Of a stretch of 59,943 bases of DNA, positions 16,285-25,048 are shown piece after piece. The notes beneath the pieces are model-generated. The model worked only from the letters and a program-made list of their open reading frames with translations, was not told the origin of the DNA and did not search any database. The translations under genes and the position numbers were made by a program. Origin of the DNA: Armatimonadota bacterium (lineage in GTDB: Bacteria; Sysuimicrobiota; Sysuimicrobiia; Sysuimicrobiales; Sysuimicrobiaceae); contig JANXCW010000013.1 in assembly GCA_025059775.1 (NCBI GenBank), forward strand, positions 1-59,943, written 5' to 3'. Every line of letters starts with the position of its first letter. Within the stretch, counting starts at the first letter, position 1.

Positions 16285-16944
16285 ATGGGGAAGCCGTTGA
16301 CGAAACCAGAGCAGGGGTGCTGGACGGCTTCGCAGGGTGCAGGCACACCGGAACCCGGAGATGCGGCCCTCCGGCGTAAGCGGTTCGAGGAAATGGTGTC
16401 CCAGCACCTGGACGCCCTCTACGCGGCAGCCCTCCGGCTCACACGGAACCGCCAGGACGCGGAGGATTTGCTGCAGGAGACCCTGCTGAAGGCGTGGCGG
16501 TCCTATCACACCTTCGAGGAGGGCACCAACGCCCGGGCGTGGCTGTTCCGCATCCTGATGAACGCCCACATCGACCGGTACCGCAAGGCCACCCGGGAAC
16601 CAGAACTGAGCGATGTGGAGGATGTGGGGGAGTTCTACCTGTACACCAAGGTGCAGGAATCCGAGCAGCTGCGGGGCATTGGGGATCCGGAGAGGCTGTT
16701 GGAGCGCATCATGGAGCACGAGGTACGGGAGGCCCTGGAGAGCCTTCCCGAGCACTTCCGCAGCGTGGTGATCCTCGCGGACCTGCAGGGGTTCTCGTAT
16801 AAGGAAATCGCAGACATCCTGGGAATCCCCGTGGGAACCGTTATGTCCCGCCTCTTCCGGGGCCGGAGGTTGCTGCAGAAGAGGCTCTGGGACTACGTGC
16901 GGACGCACCATCGCATCTCGGAGGCAGGCACGGCGAAGGGGTAG
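16285..16944 (+). CDS. ECF RNA polymerase sigma factor (SigR/SigH-like)
   Basis: The sigma-2 region FEEMVSQHLDALYAAALRLT leads to AEDLLQETLLKAWRSYHTFE and ARAWLFRILMNAHID. The sigma-4 region ALESLPEHFRSVVILADLQG contains the helix-turn-helix YKEIADILGIPVGTVMSRLF. The spacing and sequence resemble the SigR/SigH oxidative-stress group. The next gene encodes a zinc-type anti-sigma factor overlapping by the stop codon, the standard arrangement. The ATG at 16285 is taken as start because TATAAT lies between it and the earlier in-frame ATG. Confidence 0.92.
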   Translation: MGKPLTKPEQGCWTASQGAGTPEPGDAALRRKRFEEMVSQHLDALYAAALRLTRNRQDAEDLLQETLLKAWRSYHTFEEGTNARAWLFRILMNAHIDRYRKATREPELSDVEDVGEFYLYTKVQESEQLRGIGDPERLLERIMEHEVREALESLPEHFRSVVILADLQGFSYKEIADILGIPVGTVMSRLFRGRRLLQKRLWDYVRTHHRISEAGTAKG

Positions 16945-17195
16945 TGGGGGCGAGCGCCTTGGACTGCCGGGAGTTCGCGCAGCGGCTCTGGACGTTTCTG
17001 GACGGAGAACTCGATGATGGAATCTGTCGCGAGCTGCGGGCGCACCTGGAGAACTGCGTGGAGTGCTGGGAGCACTACCGGTTTGAGGGGAAGCTGCGCG
17101 CCTTCGTCCGCCGATGCTGCCAGGAACCCGCTCCGGAGATCGTCCGCCGCCGCGTGATCCGCTTCATCGCCCGGCTCACTGCACGCGAAGGGTAG
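16944..17195 (+). CDS. Zinc-binding anti-sigma factor (RsrA-like)
   Basis: Small cytoplasmic anti-sigma factor of the ZAS family. The motif His34-x3-Cys38-x2-Cys41 (HLENCVEC) is complete, and Cys8 lies where RsrA has the extra cysteine that forms the redox-switch disulfide. Additional cysteines are at 28, 58 and 59. 83 residues. GTG start overlaps the sigma factor stop (TAGTG). It probably holds the partner sigma factor inactive until oxidation releases zinc. Confidence 0.87.
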   Translation: MGASALDCREFAQRLWTFLDGELDDGICRELRAHLENCVECWEHYRFEGKLRAFVRRCCQEPAPEIVRRRVIRFIARLTAREG

Positions 17196-17232
17196 GTGCA
17201 CGCCGTTCTGGGGGCGGTGTTACAATCCCGCC

Positions 17233-18129
17233 GTGCGGCGGGCCGCGATCGACATCGGGACCAACTCCGTCCGCCTGCTGGTGGCGGAGGTGGAGAACGG
17301 CCGCATCACCCCGCTCACACAGCGCATGGAGATCACCCGGCTCGGAGAAGGCCTCGCTCATAGCCCCGTGCTGGCCCCTCAGGCTATTGGCCGTACCGTC
17401 CGGGCAGTACGGGAGTTCGCGGAGATGGCACGGGCCCTGGGCGCTGAATCCCTGGTGGTGTTCGGCACCAGCGCCCTCCGGGAGGCCCACAATCGCGCCA
17501 CCCTGGAGCGGGACCTCAAACCCCTGCGGGTCCGGATCCTCACGGGGGAGCAGGAGGCGGAGCTCTCGTTCTTCGGTGCCCTGGTCGGGCTCCCCGACCT
17601 GCGGGGACGCATCCTCGTCCTGGACGTGGGTGGGGGGAGCACGGAGCTCACCGTGGGAACCCGGGAGCGGATCGAGAGTCGGGTGAGCCTGCCGCTTGGG
17701 GCCGTCCGCATGACGGAGCGGTTCATCCGCAGCGATCCCGCGGCAGAGGTGGAGCTGGAGGCCTTAAGCCGCACCGCCGCCAGCCTCCTGAGCCCGTACC
17801 GCAGGACCTTCTTGCGCCCGGACGTGGCCGTGGGCGTGGGCGGAACGGCTACTACCCTTGTGGCCGTGGACCAGGCCCTCGAGCCCTACGACCCCGCGCG
17901 GGTGCACGGAACCCGGCTGACGCAGCAGAAGGTGAGCTCCATGGCGCGGGGCCTGTGCGCCATGCCCCTCGCCCTGCGCCGACGGCTTCCGGGACTCCAG
18001 CCGCAGCGGGCGGACGTCATCTGCGCGGGCGCGGTCCTCTTGGCTACCCTGCTCCGGGAACTGGAGATCCCGGAGCTCCTGGTGAGCGAGAGCGACCTGT
18101 TGTGGGGGGCCCTCCTCCGGCTGCGGTAA
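17233..18129 (+). CDS. Ppx/GppA-family exopolyphosphatase / pppGpp phosphohydrolase
   Basis: ASKHA-fold phosphatase with AAIDIGTNSVRLLVAEV (phosphate-1 motif), FGTSALREAHN, the VLDVGGGSTELTV block (phosphate-2) and the GVGGTATTLVAVD motif. 298 residues corresponds to the short, single-lobe-pair form without the C-terminal HD region, so it is the Ppx/GppA core only. Start is GTG at 17233. TACAAT at 17221-17226 lies only six bases upstream and no ribosome-binding site fits, so the mRNA may be leaderless. Confidence 0.9.
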   Translation: MRRAAIDIGTNSVRLLVAEVENGRITPLTQRMEITRLGEGLAHSPVLAPQAIGRTVRAVREFAEMARALGAESLVVFGTSALREAHNRATLERDLKPLRVRILTGEQEAELSFFGALVGLPDLRGRILVLDVGGGSTELTVGTRERIESRVSLPLGAVRMTERFIRSDPAAEVELEALSRTAASLLSPYRRTFLRPDVAVGVGGTATTLVAVDQALEPYDPARVHGTRLTQQKVSSMARGLCAMPLALRRRLPGLQPQRADVICAGAVLLATLLRELEIPELLVSESDLLWGALLRLR

Positions 18130-18139
18130 GCAAGGTCCT

Positions 18140-19705
18140 ATGAGGTACCGGATCGGATTCCTCGTTCTGTTGGTGGCCGCGGCCACGGCAGGGATCTTGT
18201 GGTCCACGGGGGTGGGGTTTCGCCCAACTGCCCAGGAGGTGGATGCGGCGCGGGTGCGGCGCGGCACCTTAGAGGTGACGCTCCCCGCGGAGGGGGTGTT
18301 CGAGGCTCCTACGGTTGACCTCTCGTTTGAAGTCCCGGGCCGACTCCACCACGTCCTCGTCCACGAGGGCTCATCTGTCCAACAGGGAGCACTCCTGGCG
18401 GTGCTGGAGGAGGCGGAGCTGCAGGCCTCTGCGGTGGAGGCCGCCTTCGCGGCCCGCTCCGCCCTACACGAGGCGGAGCGGGCCGAAGGGATCTGGCGGG
18501 CGGCGGTGGAGGAGGTCCACAGGGCAACCGTGGCGGTGCGCATCGCCCGGGAGGAGGTGAAGCGGGCGGACGCAGCGGTGGGGGCTGCCCGTGCTCAGGC
18601 ACAGCAGGCCCTTGCGACGTACCGGGCGGCCCAGGTCCACCTCGCCCAGCTCCGCGCGGGAGCGCGGCCCGAGGAGCTGCGGCAGGCGGAGGCCGCGGTG
18701 GAGGTGGCCCGGGTCAGCGTGGAGCAGGCCCGGCGACAGGTCGAGGTTCAGGAGCAGCTGTATCGGGAGGGCGCGGTGGCGAAGATCCAACTGGAGGCAG
18801 CCTGGGCCCAGTACAAGGCAGCCATCGCCCAGCTCCGGCAGGCTGAGGCGCAGCGGGATCTCGTGCGGGCGGGGACCCGCCGGGAGGCAGTGGCGGCCGC
18901 AGAGCAACAGGTGCGGCAGGCCCAGGCCGCGTGGCGAGCCACCCTGGAGGCGTTGAAGCAGGCGGAGATCGCCCGGGCCACAGCCCGGGCGACCTTGACC
19001 CAGGCGGAGGCGGGCGAGCGGGCAAGCCGGGCGAACGCGGCCCAGGCGCACTCCGGGCTGCAGGCCGCCCGCTCCCGGGCGGAGCAGGCCCTCGCCGCGG
19101 CCCGGGCGGCCCGCGTACGGCTGGAGAGATCCCGTCTGCGGGCGCCCTTCGCCGGCACCGTCATCAGGGTGCTGCTGAACCCGGGAGCCGCGGTGAGTCC
19201 GGGGGTACCCGTGCTCCGCCTCGCGGCGCGGGGGGGCTGGATCACCGCGGAGGTGGACGAGGCGGACATCGGTCGGATCCGCCTCGGACAACCCGTGCGG
19301 ATCCGTGCGGATGCGTACCCCGGACGGCTCTACCGGGGGCGGGTGGCCTGGATCGCGCCCTCCGTGGAGACACGACTGCAGGACCGGATCGTGCGCGTGC
19401 GCGTGGAAGTGACGGATCCGGTGCGGATGCGGGTAGGCACCGCGGTGGATGTGGAGTTCGTGCTGGACCGTGTCCCCCAGGCCCTGCTGGTCCCCGCAGA
19501 GGCCGTGGTGGAAGCGGGGGATGGGAGCGCACACGTCTACTTGGTGGAGGACGGGGTATTGCGCAGGAGGCCCGTGGTCCTGGGGCAACGCAACGAGGCC
19601 CAGGCGGTGGTCCGGCAGGGACTCCGGGAGGGGGAGCTCGTGGCCCTGGCCGATCCCCAGGTGCTGCGGGAGGGACTCCGAGTCCGGGTTCGCACGGTTC
19701 TATGA
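18140..19705 (+). CDS. HlyD/MacA-family periplasmic adaptor with long coiled coil
   Basis: Membrane-fusion protein of a tripartite or MacAB-like efflux system. An N-terminal anchor ([17 protein letters not shown]) is followed by a biotinyl-lipoyl half ([20 protein letters not shown]). A very long Ala/Glu/Arg/Gln-rich coiled-coil hairpin covers about residues 90-330. The second lipoyl half is [20 protein letters not shown], then beta-barrel and proximal domains. 521 residues is longer than MacA because the hairpin is extended. The stop overlaps the ATPase start (ATGA). Confidence 0.9.
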   Translation: MRYRIGFLVLLVAAATAGILWSTGVGFRPTAQEVDAARVRRGTLEVTLPAEGVFEAPTVDLSFEVPGRLHHVLVHEGSSVQQGALLAVLEEAELQASAVEAAFAARSALHEAERAEGIWRAAVEEVHRATVAVRIAREEVKRADAAVGAARAQAQQALATYRAAQVHLAQLRAGARPEELRQAEAAVEVARVSVEQARRQVEVQEQLYREGAVAKIQLEAAWAQYKAAIAQLRQAEAQRDLVRAGTRREAVAAAEQQVRQAQAAWRATLEALKQAEIARATARATLTQAEAGERASRANAAQAHSGLQAARSRAEQALAAARAARVRLERSRLRAPFAGTVIRVLLNPGAAVSPGVPVLRLAARGGWITAEVDEADIGRIRLGQPVRIRADAYPGRLYRGRVAWIAPSVETRLQDRIVRVRVEVTDPVRMRVGTAVDVEFVLDRVPQALLVPAEAVVEAGDGSAHVYLVEDGVLRRRPVVLGQRNEAQAVVRQGLREGELVALADPQVLREGLRVRVRTVL

Positions 19706-20418
19706 CGCCCGTGGTCTCCCTCCGGGACGTGCACAAGGTGTACCGCACGGGGAAGGTGACGGTTCATGCCCTCCGTGGCGTCAGCCTGGATGTCCTTTCG
19801 GGAGAGTTCGTGGCCATCATGGGTCGCTCTGGATCAGGAAAGTCCACGCTCATGCACCTCATGGGGTGCCTGGATCGTCCTACCTCCGGTGAGGTGTTCC
19901 TCGAGGGAGTGGATGTACGTGGGCTCACGGACGATGCCCTGGCGTACATCCGGAACCGGCGGGTGGGGTTCGTGTTCCAGACCTTCAACCTCCTGCCCCG
20001 CCTGTCCGCCCTGCGGAACGTGGAGCTTCCCATGGTGTATGCGGGCATCCCCAGGTCCGAACGTCGCCGCCGCGCCCTGGAAGCTCTGGAGCGGGTAGGT
20101 CTGCTGGATCGGGTCCACCACACTCCCCAGGAGCTCTCGGGCGGAGAGCAGCAGCGGGTGGCCATCGCCCGGGCTGTGGTGAACCGCCCGAGCCTGGTGC
20201 TGGCGGATGAACCTACCGGCAATCTCGACACCCGATCCGGCGAGGAGGTCCTCGCCCTGTTCCGGCTCCTGAACGCATCCGGGGTCACCATCGTACTGGT
20301 CACCCACGAGCCAGATGTGGCCCGGCACGCCCGCCGCGTGGTCGTGCTGCAGGACGGACAGATCGTGCGGGACGAGCCCGTGCCTCACCCCGGCCGGGTC
20401 CTCCCGGAGGCGAGGTGA
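19702..20418 (+). CDS. MacB/LolD-type ABC transporter ATP-binding protein
   Basis: Walker A is [10 protein letters not shown]-loop [17 protein letters not shown] signature [14 protein letters not shown], Walker [13 protein letters not shown] and switch LVTHEPDVA. The [22 protein letters not shown] segment is typical of MacB/LolD/SalX ATPases. 238 residues. Translationally coupled to the adaptor gene upstream and six bases from the permease gene downstream, so the three form one export system. Confidence 0.93.
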   Translation: MTPVVSLRDVHKVYRTGKVTVHALRGVSLDVLSGEFVAIMGRSGSGKSTLMHLMGCLDRPTSGEVFLEGVDVRGLTDDALAYIRNRRVGFVFQTFNLLPRLSALRNVELPMVYAGIPRSERRRRALEALERVGLLDRVHHTPQELSGGEQQRVAIARAVVNRPSLVLADEPTGNLDTRSGEEVLALFRLLNASGVTIVLVTHEPDVARHARRVVVLQDGQIVRDEPVPHPGRVLPEAR

Positions 20419-20424
20419 GCGGAC

Positions 20425-21633
20425 GTGGATCTGTGGGAAGCCGTCGGTCTCGCCCTGGAGGCCCTCCGCACCCACCGGCTCCGCTCCCTCCTCACCACCT
20501 TGGGGGTGGCCATCGGGGTCACCGCGGTCATTGCCCTGGTGACCATCGGACAACAGGCCCGCTCGAGCGTGGTGGGGGAACTCGCGAACCTGGGACCGGA
20601 CCTTCTGTGGGTGCTTCCGGGAAAGGCCAAGGAAGGGCAGCAGGCTCCCACGGAGGAGGGACGCCTCACTCTCACCTACGAGGATGCTCTGGCCATTCAG
20701 GAGGAGGGAACCGCGGCCCGGGAAGCGGCCCCCATCCTCCAGACCACCGCGGACGTCTCCGGGGGGAGCCGCACCACGACCACCACCGTTATCGGCACCA
20801 CCCCCAACCTCCTGCGCATCCGCAACCTCCAGCTGGCGTACGGACGGTTCCTCTCCCCCTCTGACTTCGCCCGGCGCCGCCGGACGGTGGTCCTGGGAGA
20901 CGCCCTCGCGCGGGAACTGTACCGGACGCCGCAGGCGGCGGTGGGCCGCCGCTTCATCCTCCTGGGCCGGGCCTTCGAGGTGATCGGCGTCCTACGGCCG
21001 GAAGGACAGCTGTTGGGTGTGAACCTAGACGACCGTGCCTACATCCCCTTCTCCACCGCCCAGCAGCTCTTCCGGGTGGAGCACGCCTCGTGGCTGTTCG
21101 TGCGGGCCCATGACACCACCTCCGTCGCCCGGGCCCGCCACGAGGTGGAGCGCATCCTCCTCCGGCGACACCGGGTGAAGGACTTCACAGTCCTCACCCA
21201 GAGTCAGCTCCTCAGTTCCCTGGACGCCATCCTGCGGATCCTGACCCTGGCGCTGGGGGCCATCGCGGCCATCTCCCTGGTGGTGGGCGGCATCGGAATC
21301 ATGAACATCATGCTGGTCTCCGTCACCGAGCGCACCCGGGAGATCGGCATCCGGAAAGCGGTGGGTGCCCGCTTCGCGGACATCCTCCTGCAGTTCCTGG
21401 TGGAGGCCATGGCCATCAGCCTTCTGGGAGGTCTCGCGGGCATGGCCCTGGGGATCGGCATCTCCTGGGGTGTCACGAACCGCCTGTTCAGTAGCCCGCC
21501 CACCGCGGCCACCCTGATCCCCACCGTGGTGCTGGCCACGAGCTTCTCCATCCTGGTGGGGCTGGGGTTTGGGGTATATCCGGCCTGGCGGGCCGCACGT
21601 CTCGATCCCATCCAGGCGCTCCGGTATGAATGA
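20425..21633 (+). CDS. MacB-type ABC transporter permease (FtsX-like)
   Basis: Four transmembrane segments in MacB order: an N-terminal one (LLTTLGVAIGVTAVIALVTI), a large extracytoplasmic MacB_PCD domain (about residues 40-245), then three C-terminal segments. These include ISLVVGGIGIMNIMLVSVTE and the TREIGIRKAVGAR motif of FtsX-family permeases. 402 residues. GTG start at 20425. Completes the adaptor-ATPase-permease operon, probably for export of a peptide, lipid or drug. Confidence 0.93.
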   Translation: MDLWEAVGLALEALRTHRLRSLLTTLGVAIGVTAVIALVTIGQQARSSVVGELANLGPDLLWVLPGKAKEGQQAPTEEGRLTLTYEDALAIQEEGTAAREAAPILQTTADVSGGSRTTTTTVIGTTPNLLRIRNLQLAYGRFLSPSDFARRRRTVVLGDALARELYRTPQAAVGRRFILLGRAFEVIGVLRPEGQLLGVNLDDRAYIPFSTAQQLFRVEHASWLFVRAHDTTSVARARHEVERILLRRHRVKDFTVLTQSQLLSSLDAILRILTLALGAIAAISLVVGGIGIMNIMLVSVTERTREIGIRKAVGARFADILLQFLVEAMAISLLGGLAGMALGIGISWGVTNRLFSSPPTAATLIPTVVLATSFSILVGLGFGVYPAWRAARLDPIQALRYE

Positions 21634-21636
21634 GAG

Positions 21637-21716
21637 GCCGGCGGGCCGCTCCCGGGACTGAGCCATCGCCCTTGGGGGGCGCCTCCCTGTCACCTCGGTG
21701 CCGCGTGCCCGCCGGC
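21637..21716. other. Long inverted repeat in the intergenic region after the permease gene
   Basis: GCCGGCGGGC (21637-21646) and its exact reverse complement GCCCGCCGGC (21707-21716) enclose 60 bases that contain smaller complementary pieces. It starts three bases after the permease stop and is followed by ATGATTATTG, a poor U-tract. It could be a terminator-like structure or a small structured RNA. I do not recognise a known riboswitch class in either strand. The rest of the intergenic region up to the tRNA promoter shows no gene. Confidence 0.6.
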
Positions 21717-21816
21717 ATGATTATTGTATCCCGTCAGAGATGGGAACTCCTTCCGCGGAATCCTCTGAACATTTTGGAGGAGCTCGGATAGGGTCTGGGG
21801 GAGCCGGACTTCCACG

Positions 21817-21844
21817 TTGCTGGAGTTGGAGGGCGTGGTATACT
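21817..21844 (+). promoter_or_regulatory. Promoter of the initiator tRNA gene
   Basis: TTGCTG (21817-21822) and TATACT (21839-21844), spacer 16 bp, lie 11 bases upstream of the mature tRNA 5' end. Confidence 0.6.
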
Positions 21845-21855
21845 AAGGACGGCGA

Positions 21856-21932
21856 CGCGGGGTGGAGCAGTCTGGTAGCTCGCCGGGCTCATAACCCGGA
21901 GGTCGCAGGTTCAAATCCTGCCCCCGCTACCA
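21856..21932 (+). tRNA. Initiator tRNA-fMet (CAT anticodon)
   Basis: A 77-base cloverleaf with encoded CCA (21930-21932). The anticodon arm CCGGG-CTCATAA-CCCGG has the three consecutive G:C pairs typical of initiator tRNA, and the T arm is GCAGG-TTCAAAT-CCTGC. Position 1 is C and position 72 is T, so the 1:72 pair is mismatched as required for formylation. Most bacteria have C:A there. A GC-TTTTTT run follows at 21933-21940 and probably terminates transcription. Confidence 0.97.
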
Positions 21933-21938
21933 GCTTTT

Positions 21939-22085
21939 TTACCCAGCCGGTGGGAGACCGGGAGTTTGGTTTCGGGTGCGCTTAGCCTCCCGGCGGGCCT
22001 GTCTGCGGGCGGCTTTCTGCTCCCGCTTCATCTGTTTGCGCAGCTCCCGCTGCCGCTTCAGCGCACTGTACCGGGGTCTACCCAT
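21939..22085 (-). CDS. Small very basic protein, 48 residues, function unknown
   Basis: Translation from the ATG at 22085 starts MGRPRYSALKRQRELRKQMK and continues as an Arg/Lys/Ala-rich helix up to the Gly/Pro-rich end. AGGAGTCGAG before the ATG is a good ribosome-binding site, and the DUF89 gene ends 33 bases upstream on the same strand. Small RPRYSxLKRQRE-like proteins occur in other bacteria, but I know no function. Nucleic-acid or ribosome binding is a guess from charge. It converges on the tRNA gene, and its stop codon lies in the tRNA's T-run. Confidence 0.7.
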   Translation of the reverse strand: MGRPRYSALKRQRELRKQMKREQKAARRQARREAKRTRNQTPGLPPAG

Positions 22086-22118
22086 CTCGACTCCTGAGGA
22101 AGGATTTCCTCCATCCTC

Positions 22119-23354
22119 TCACGAATCCGCCCGGGGCGCCAGGGGAGGCGCAAGTCGAGCCTGGATCAGGCCCCATCGTCCTCCCACCTGCCATTTCGGA
22201 TCCAGTTGACGGGCCCGCTCTACCACCGCTGCTTCCAGCCCCACCACCACCTCGGACTTGAGGGTCCGGAGGGCCACGAAGGGGGCCGGGAAGTACGCGG
22301 CGGCAAACCCGAGAGGGGTGGTCGGGGACCACCACACGTCCCCCACGAGGCGCCGGTAGTTGGCGTCTCCCTTCAGGATCACCAGCTGGCAGGCGGCAAG
22401 GTCAGCTTCCAGCTCGGGGGGCATCTCGTAGTACACCAGGCTCGTGACGAAGAACCAGTGGGCCGCGAGCCGCACCCGCCCGCTCCGGAGAAACCCCCGC
22501 AGCCGCTCCCCCAAGGTCCTCACCCTCCCTCGACCCCCGGCCAGGGCCGTCAGGGTGGCGAGCACGTCGTGGGGAGTGGCGTCCGAGACGAAAAAGGGGT
22601 GCCACTTCACGTGCAGGACCACCTCCTGCGCGATCCCCAGCTCGAGCAGGAAGTCCACCAGGGCGAGGTCCGCGAGGAGCTCGGATCCCGCGTTGTCCAG
22701 GACCACCGCGATGCGAAGATCTCGGGAACGGGCCAAAAGCGCCCACACGGAGTCCGTGTCGTCCGCGAGCAACCGCCCGCACAGATCGGGGGCAGACCGG
22801 GCCTCCTCCACCGCCTCTGGCAAGCTCAGGTCGAAGCGGTTGCCCCACAGGCTCGCGGACAGAAGGGTCCGGAAGCGGCCCGCGGGATCTCCAGGGAGCG
22901 ATTGCAGGAGTGCCGCAACCTCCCTCACGCCCGCCGCCAGCTCGGCCCGTTTCATCTCCCAGAACGGATCCACACCGTACCACGGGCCGATCTGGAAGTA
23001 CCGGGTGGCCTCCAGGAGTCGTCGGTAGAAGAAGGCCTCCGCCCAGTACCACGGCACGTCCTGCCAACTGCGGCCCAGATGAGGGGCGGACAGCACATCC
23101 CACAGCGGCCGGTCCGGGGCGGGTTCCGCGAGCGGCCGGATGGCCACGTGCAGGATCTCCTCTCGGAGGCGCGCGAGCTCCGCCTGGATCTCCGGGGGGA
23201 ACGGGTTCCGGGTGACTACCTCCTCCACGATCCGGGGAATCCGGACCCGGAAGGTGCGCTGGGCTAGGGAGCCCGGATCCGAGGTCCGCAGGGGAGGCGG
23301 AAGGGATCGGAGGTCGACGCGGGGTCGCGGGAGATGGAAGGGACCGACTTTCAT
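22119..23354 (-). CDS. DUF89/ARMT1-family metal-dependent phosphatase
   Basis: Damage-control phosphatase family, which removes phosphate from over-phosphorylated or aberrant metabolites. Signature blocks are VVLDNAGSELLADLALVDFLL, then HVKWHPFFVSDATPHD, and LVILKGDANYRRLVGD; the Asp/Asn residues in these form the metal site. An N-terminal helical subdomain contains WYWAEAFFYRRLLEATRYF. 411 residues fits the ARMT1-like class. The ATG at 23354 has no clear ribosome-binding site; it is preceded by an AT-rich stretch, so either a leaderless mRNA or a start further in is possible. Confidence 0.88.
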   Translation of the reverse strand: MKVGPFHLPRPRVDLRSLPPPLRTSDPGSLAQRTFRVRIPRIVEEVVTRNPFPPEIQAELARLREEILHVAIRPLAEPAPDRPLWDVLSAPHLGRSWQDVPWYWAEAFFYRRLLEATRYFQIGPWYGVDPFWEMKRAELAAGVREVAALLQSLPGDPAGRFRTLLSASLWGNRFDLSLPEAVEEARSAPDLCGRLLADDTDSVWALLARSRDLRIAVVLDNAGSELLADLALVDFLLELGIAQEVVLHVKWHPFFVSDATPHDVLATLTALAGGRGRVRTLGERLRGFLRSGRVRLAAHWFFVTSLVYYEMPPELEADLAACQLVILKGDANYRRLVGDVWWSPTTPLGFAAAYFPAPFVALRTLKSEVVVGLEAAVVERARQLDPKWQVGGRWGLIQARLAPPLAPRADS

Positions 23355-23464
23355 AATTTACTACTTTGACGGAAGCCGGCGGAGGTCCTCGATCTCCGCG
23401 AGAGGAAGGAGCGGCCTGTTGCGCGAATTCCGCGAGAGGGCAACTCTAGAGAGCGGAGGGGACG

Positions 23465-23668
23465 ATGGCGGAACGGGAGCCGACCTTTGCCAGCCCAGAG
23501 GAGGAGCGGGCGTACCTGCAGCAGGTGAAGGAGGAACTGGATGCCGCCCGGACCAAGGAGGACGTGATCGCGGTCTGGAAGCGGCATTACCTCAAGATCG
23601 GCCACCGCAAGCTCGGCCGTCTGCTGCTCGGGCGGCCTGTCGAGGAACTCATCCGGTCGAGGGGGTAG
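23465..23668 (+). CDS. Small acidic/basic helical protein, 67 residues, unknown
   Basis: Starts MAEREPTFASPEEERAYLQQ and ends RLLLGRPVEELIRSRG; likely two or three helices with no cysteines or membrane segment. GGAGGGGACG before the ATG is a good ribosome-binding site. The aminotransferase start lies two bases after its stop, so the two are coupled. I do not recognise the family. The position suggests an accessory to the aminotransferase or a leader gene of that operon. Confidence 0.7.
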   Translation: MAEREPTFASPEEERAYLQQVKEELDAARTKEDVIAVWKRHYLKIGHRKLGRLLLGRPVEELIRSRG

Positions 23669-23670
23669 CC

Positions 23671-25017
23671 GTGGAGACTCCGGAGAATCTCTTGCGGGTG
23701 GACCGCGAGCACTTCATCCATCCCCTGCACCATCCCGTGGAACACGACGAGCCCATTCTCTTCGTGGAAGGGCAGGGCGCGATCCTGCGGGACGCGGCGG
23801 GAAGGGAGTACATTGACGGTCTTGCATCCCTCTGGAACGTGAACGTGGGGCACGGACGGACAGAGCTCGCGGAAGCCGCGTCCGTCCAGATGCAGCGGTT
23901 GGCCTACACCAGCGCGTACGTGGGCTTCACCAACGAGCCCGCCATCCGGCTGGTGGACCGGCTGCTCCGACTCGCGTATCCCAACCTCTCCGGGGTCTAC
24001 TTCACCACCTCCGGCGCGGAGTCCAACGAGACCGCCTTCAAGATCGCCCGCTATTACTGGAAACGGCGAGGGATTCCCACCAAGACCAAGATCATCACCC
24101 GGGTGCATGCCTACCACGGGGTCACCCTGGGCGCCATGAGTGCCACGGGGATCCCCGCCTACCAGAGGATGTTCGAGCCGCTCGTCCCCGGATTCGTGCA
24201 CATTCTCCCCTCCTACCCGTACCGGTACCCGGGCTCCATGGCGGAGGCCCTGGAGGAAGCCATCCTGCGGGAGGGGCCCGAGAACGTGGCCGCCTTCATC
24301 GCGGAGCCCGTGATCGGAGCGGGTGGCCTGATCCCGCCCACCCCGGATTACTTCCCTAAGATCCGGACCATCTGCGACAAGTACGAGGTGCTGTTCATCG
24401 CGGACGAGGTGATCACGGGATTCGGGCGCACGGGGAAGTGGTTCGCCCTGGAACACTGGGGCGTGCTCCCGGACATGGTGACGTTTGCCAAAGGGGTCAC
24501 CAGCGCCTACCTGCCCCTGGGTGGGGTTATGGTCTCCCAAAAGATCCACGAGACCATCCTGGAAGCTCCCCTGGAGCAGCGGTTCATGCACGCGGCCACC
24601 TACTCCGCGCACGCCACCTGTTGCGCGGTGGCGTGCGCGAACCTGGACATCCTGGAACGGGAGAACCTCGTGGAGCGGGCGGCGTCCATGGGCGAACGCC
24701 TGCTGGAGGGGCTCCAGACCCTGCGTGACCTCCCGGTGGTGGGGGACGTACGGGGATTGGGCCTGATGGGCGGGGTGGAGTTCGTGGAGGATCCCAAGAC
24801 CAAGGAGCCCTCGGTGGGCATCGGCGCACGGGTGCTGCGGGAGGCCAGGCAGCGCGGGCTACTGGCCCGGCTGCGGGTGGGCCAGCGGGGAGAACACCCC
24901 ATCGGGGATGTGATCTGCCTCGCGCCGCCCTTTGTGATCACCCAGGAGCAGGTGGACCGGGCGGTGGAGATCCTCCGGGACGCCATCCGCGCGGCCATGG
25001 GACGGGTGACCGAGTAA
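23671..25017 (+). CDS. Class III PLP-dependent aminotransferase (omega-amino acid type)
   Basis: Catalyses transamination of an omega- or beta-amino compound, probably with pyruvate or a keto acid. Motifs: YIDGLASLWNVNVGHG, the PLP-phosphate loop TTSGAESNETAFK, the AFIAEPVIGAGG strand, FIADEVITGFGRTGK and the PLP-lysine K274 in TFAKGVTSAYLPLGG. 448 residues, full length. GTG start at 23671 after GAGGGGG. Exact substrate (beta-alanine, putrescine, taurine-like) is not determinable here. Confidence 0.94.
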   Translation: METPENLLRVDREHFIHPLHHPVEHDEPILFVEGQGAILRDAAGREYIDGLASLWNVNVGHGRTELAEAASVQMQRLAYTSAYVGFTNEPAIRLVDRLLRLAYPNLSGVYFTTSGAESNETAFKIARYYWKRRGIPTKTKIITRVHAYHGVTLGAMSATGIPAYQRMFEPLVPGFVHILPSYPYRYPGSMAEALEEAILREGPENVAAFIAEPVIGAGGLIPPTPDYFPKIRTICDKYEVLFIADEVITGFGRTGKWFALEHWGVLPDMVTFAKGVTSAYLPLGGVMVSQKIHETILEAPLEQRFMHAATYSAHATCCAVACANLDILERENLVERAASMGERLLEGLQTLRDLPVVGDVRGLGLMGGVEFVEDPKTKEPSVGIGARVLREARQRGLLARLRVGQRGEHPIGDVICLAPPFVITQEQVDRAVEILRDAIRAAMGRVTE

Positions 25018-25048
25018 ACTGCTCTTCCCGGTGCTCAGGATACGCGCA

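Noticed and set aside
21637-21716. Another fluoride or other known riboswitch in the region before the tRNA
   Set aside because: The reverse strand contains GGGCGATGGCTC, which recalls the crcB core, but the CTGATGNCTCCTAC partner and the terminator are missing.
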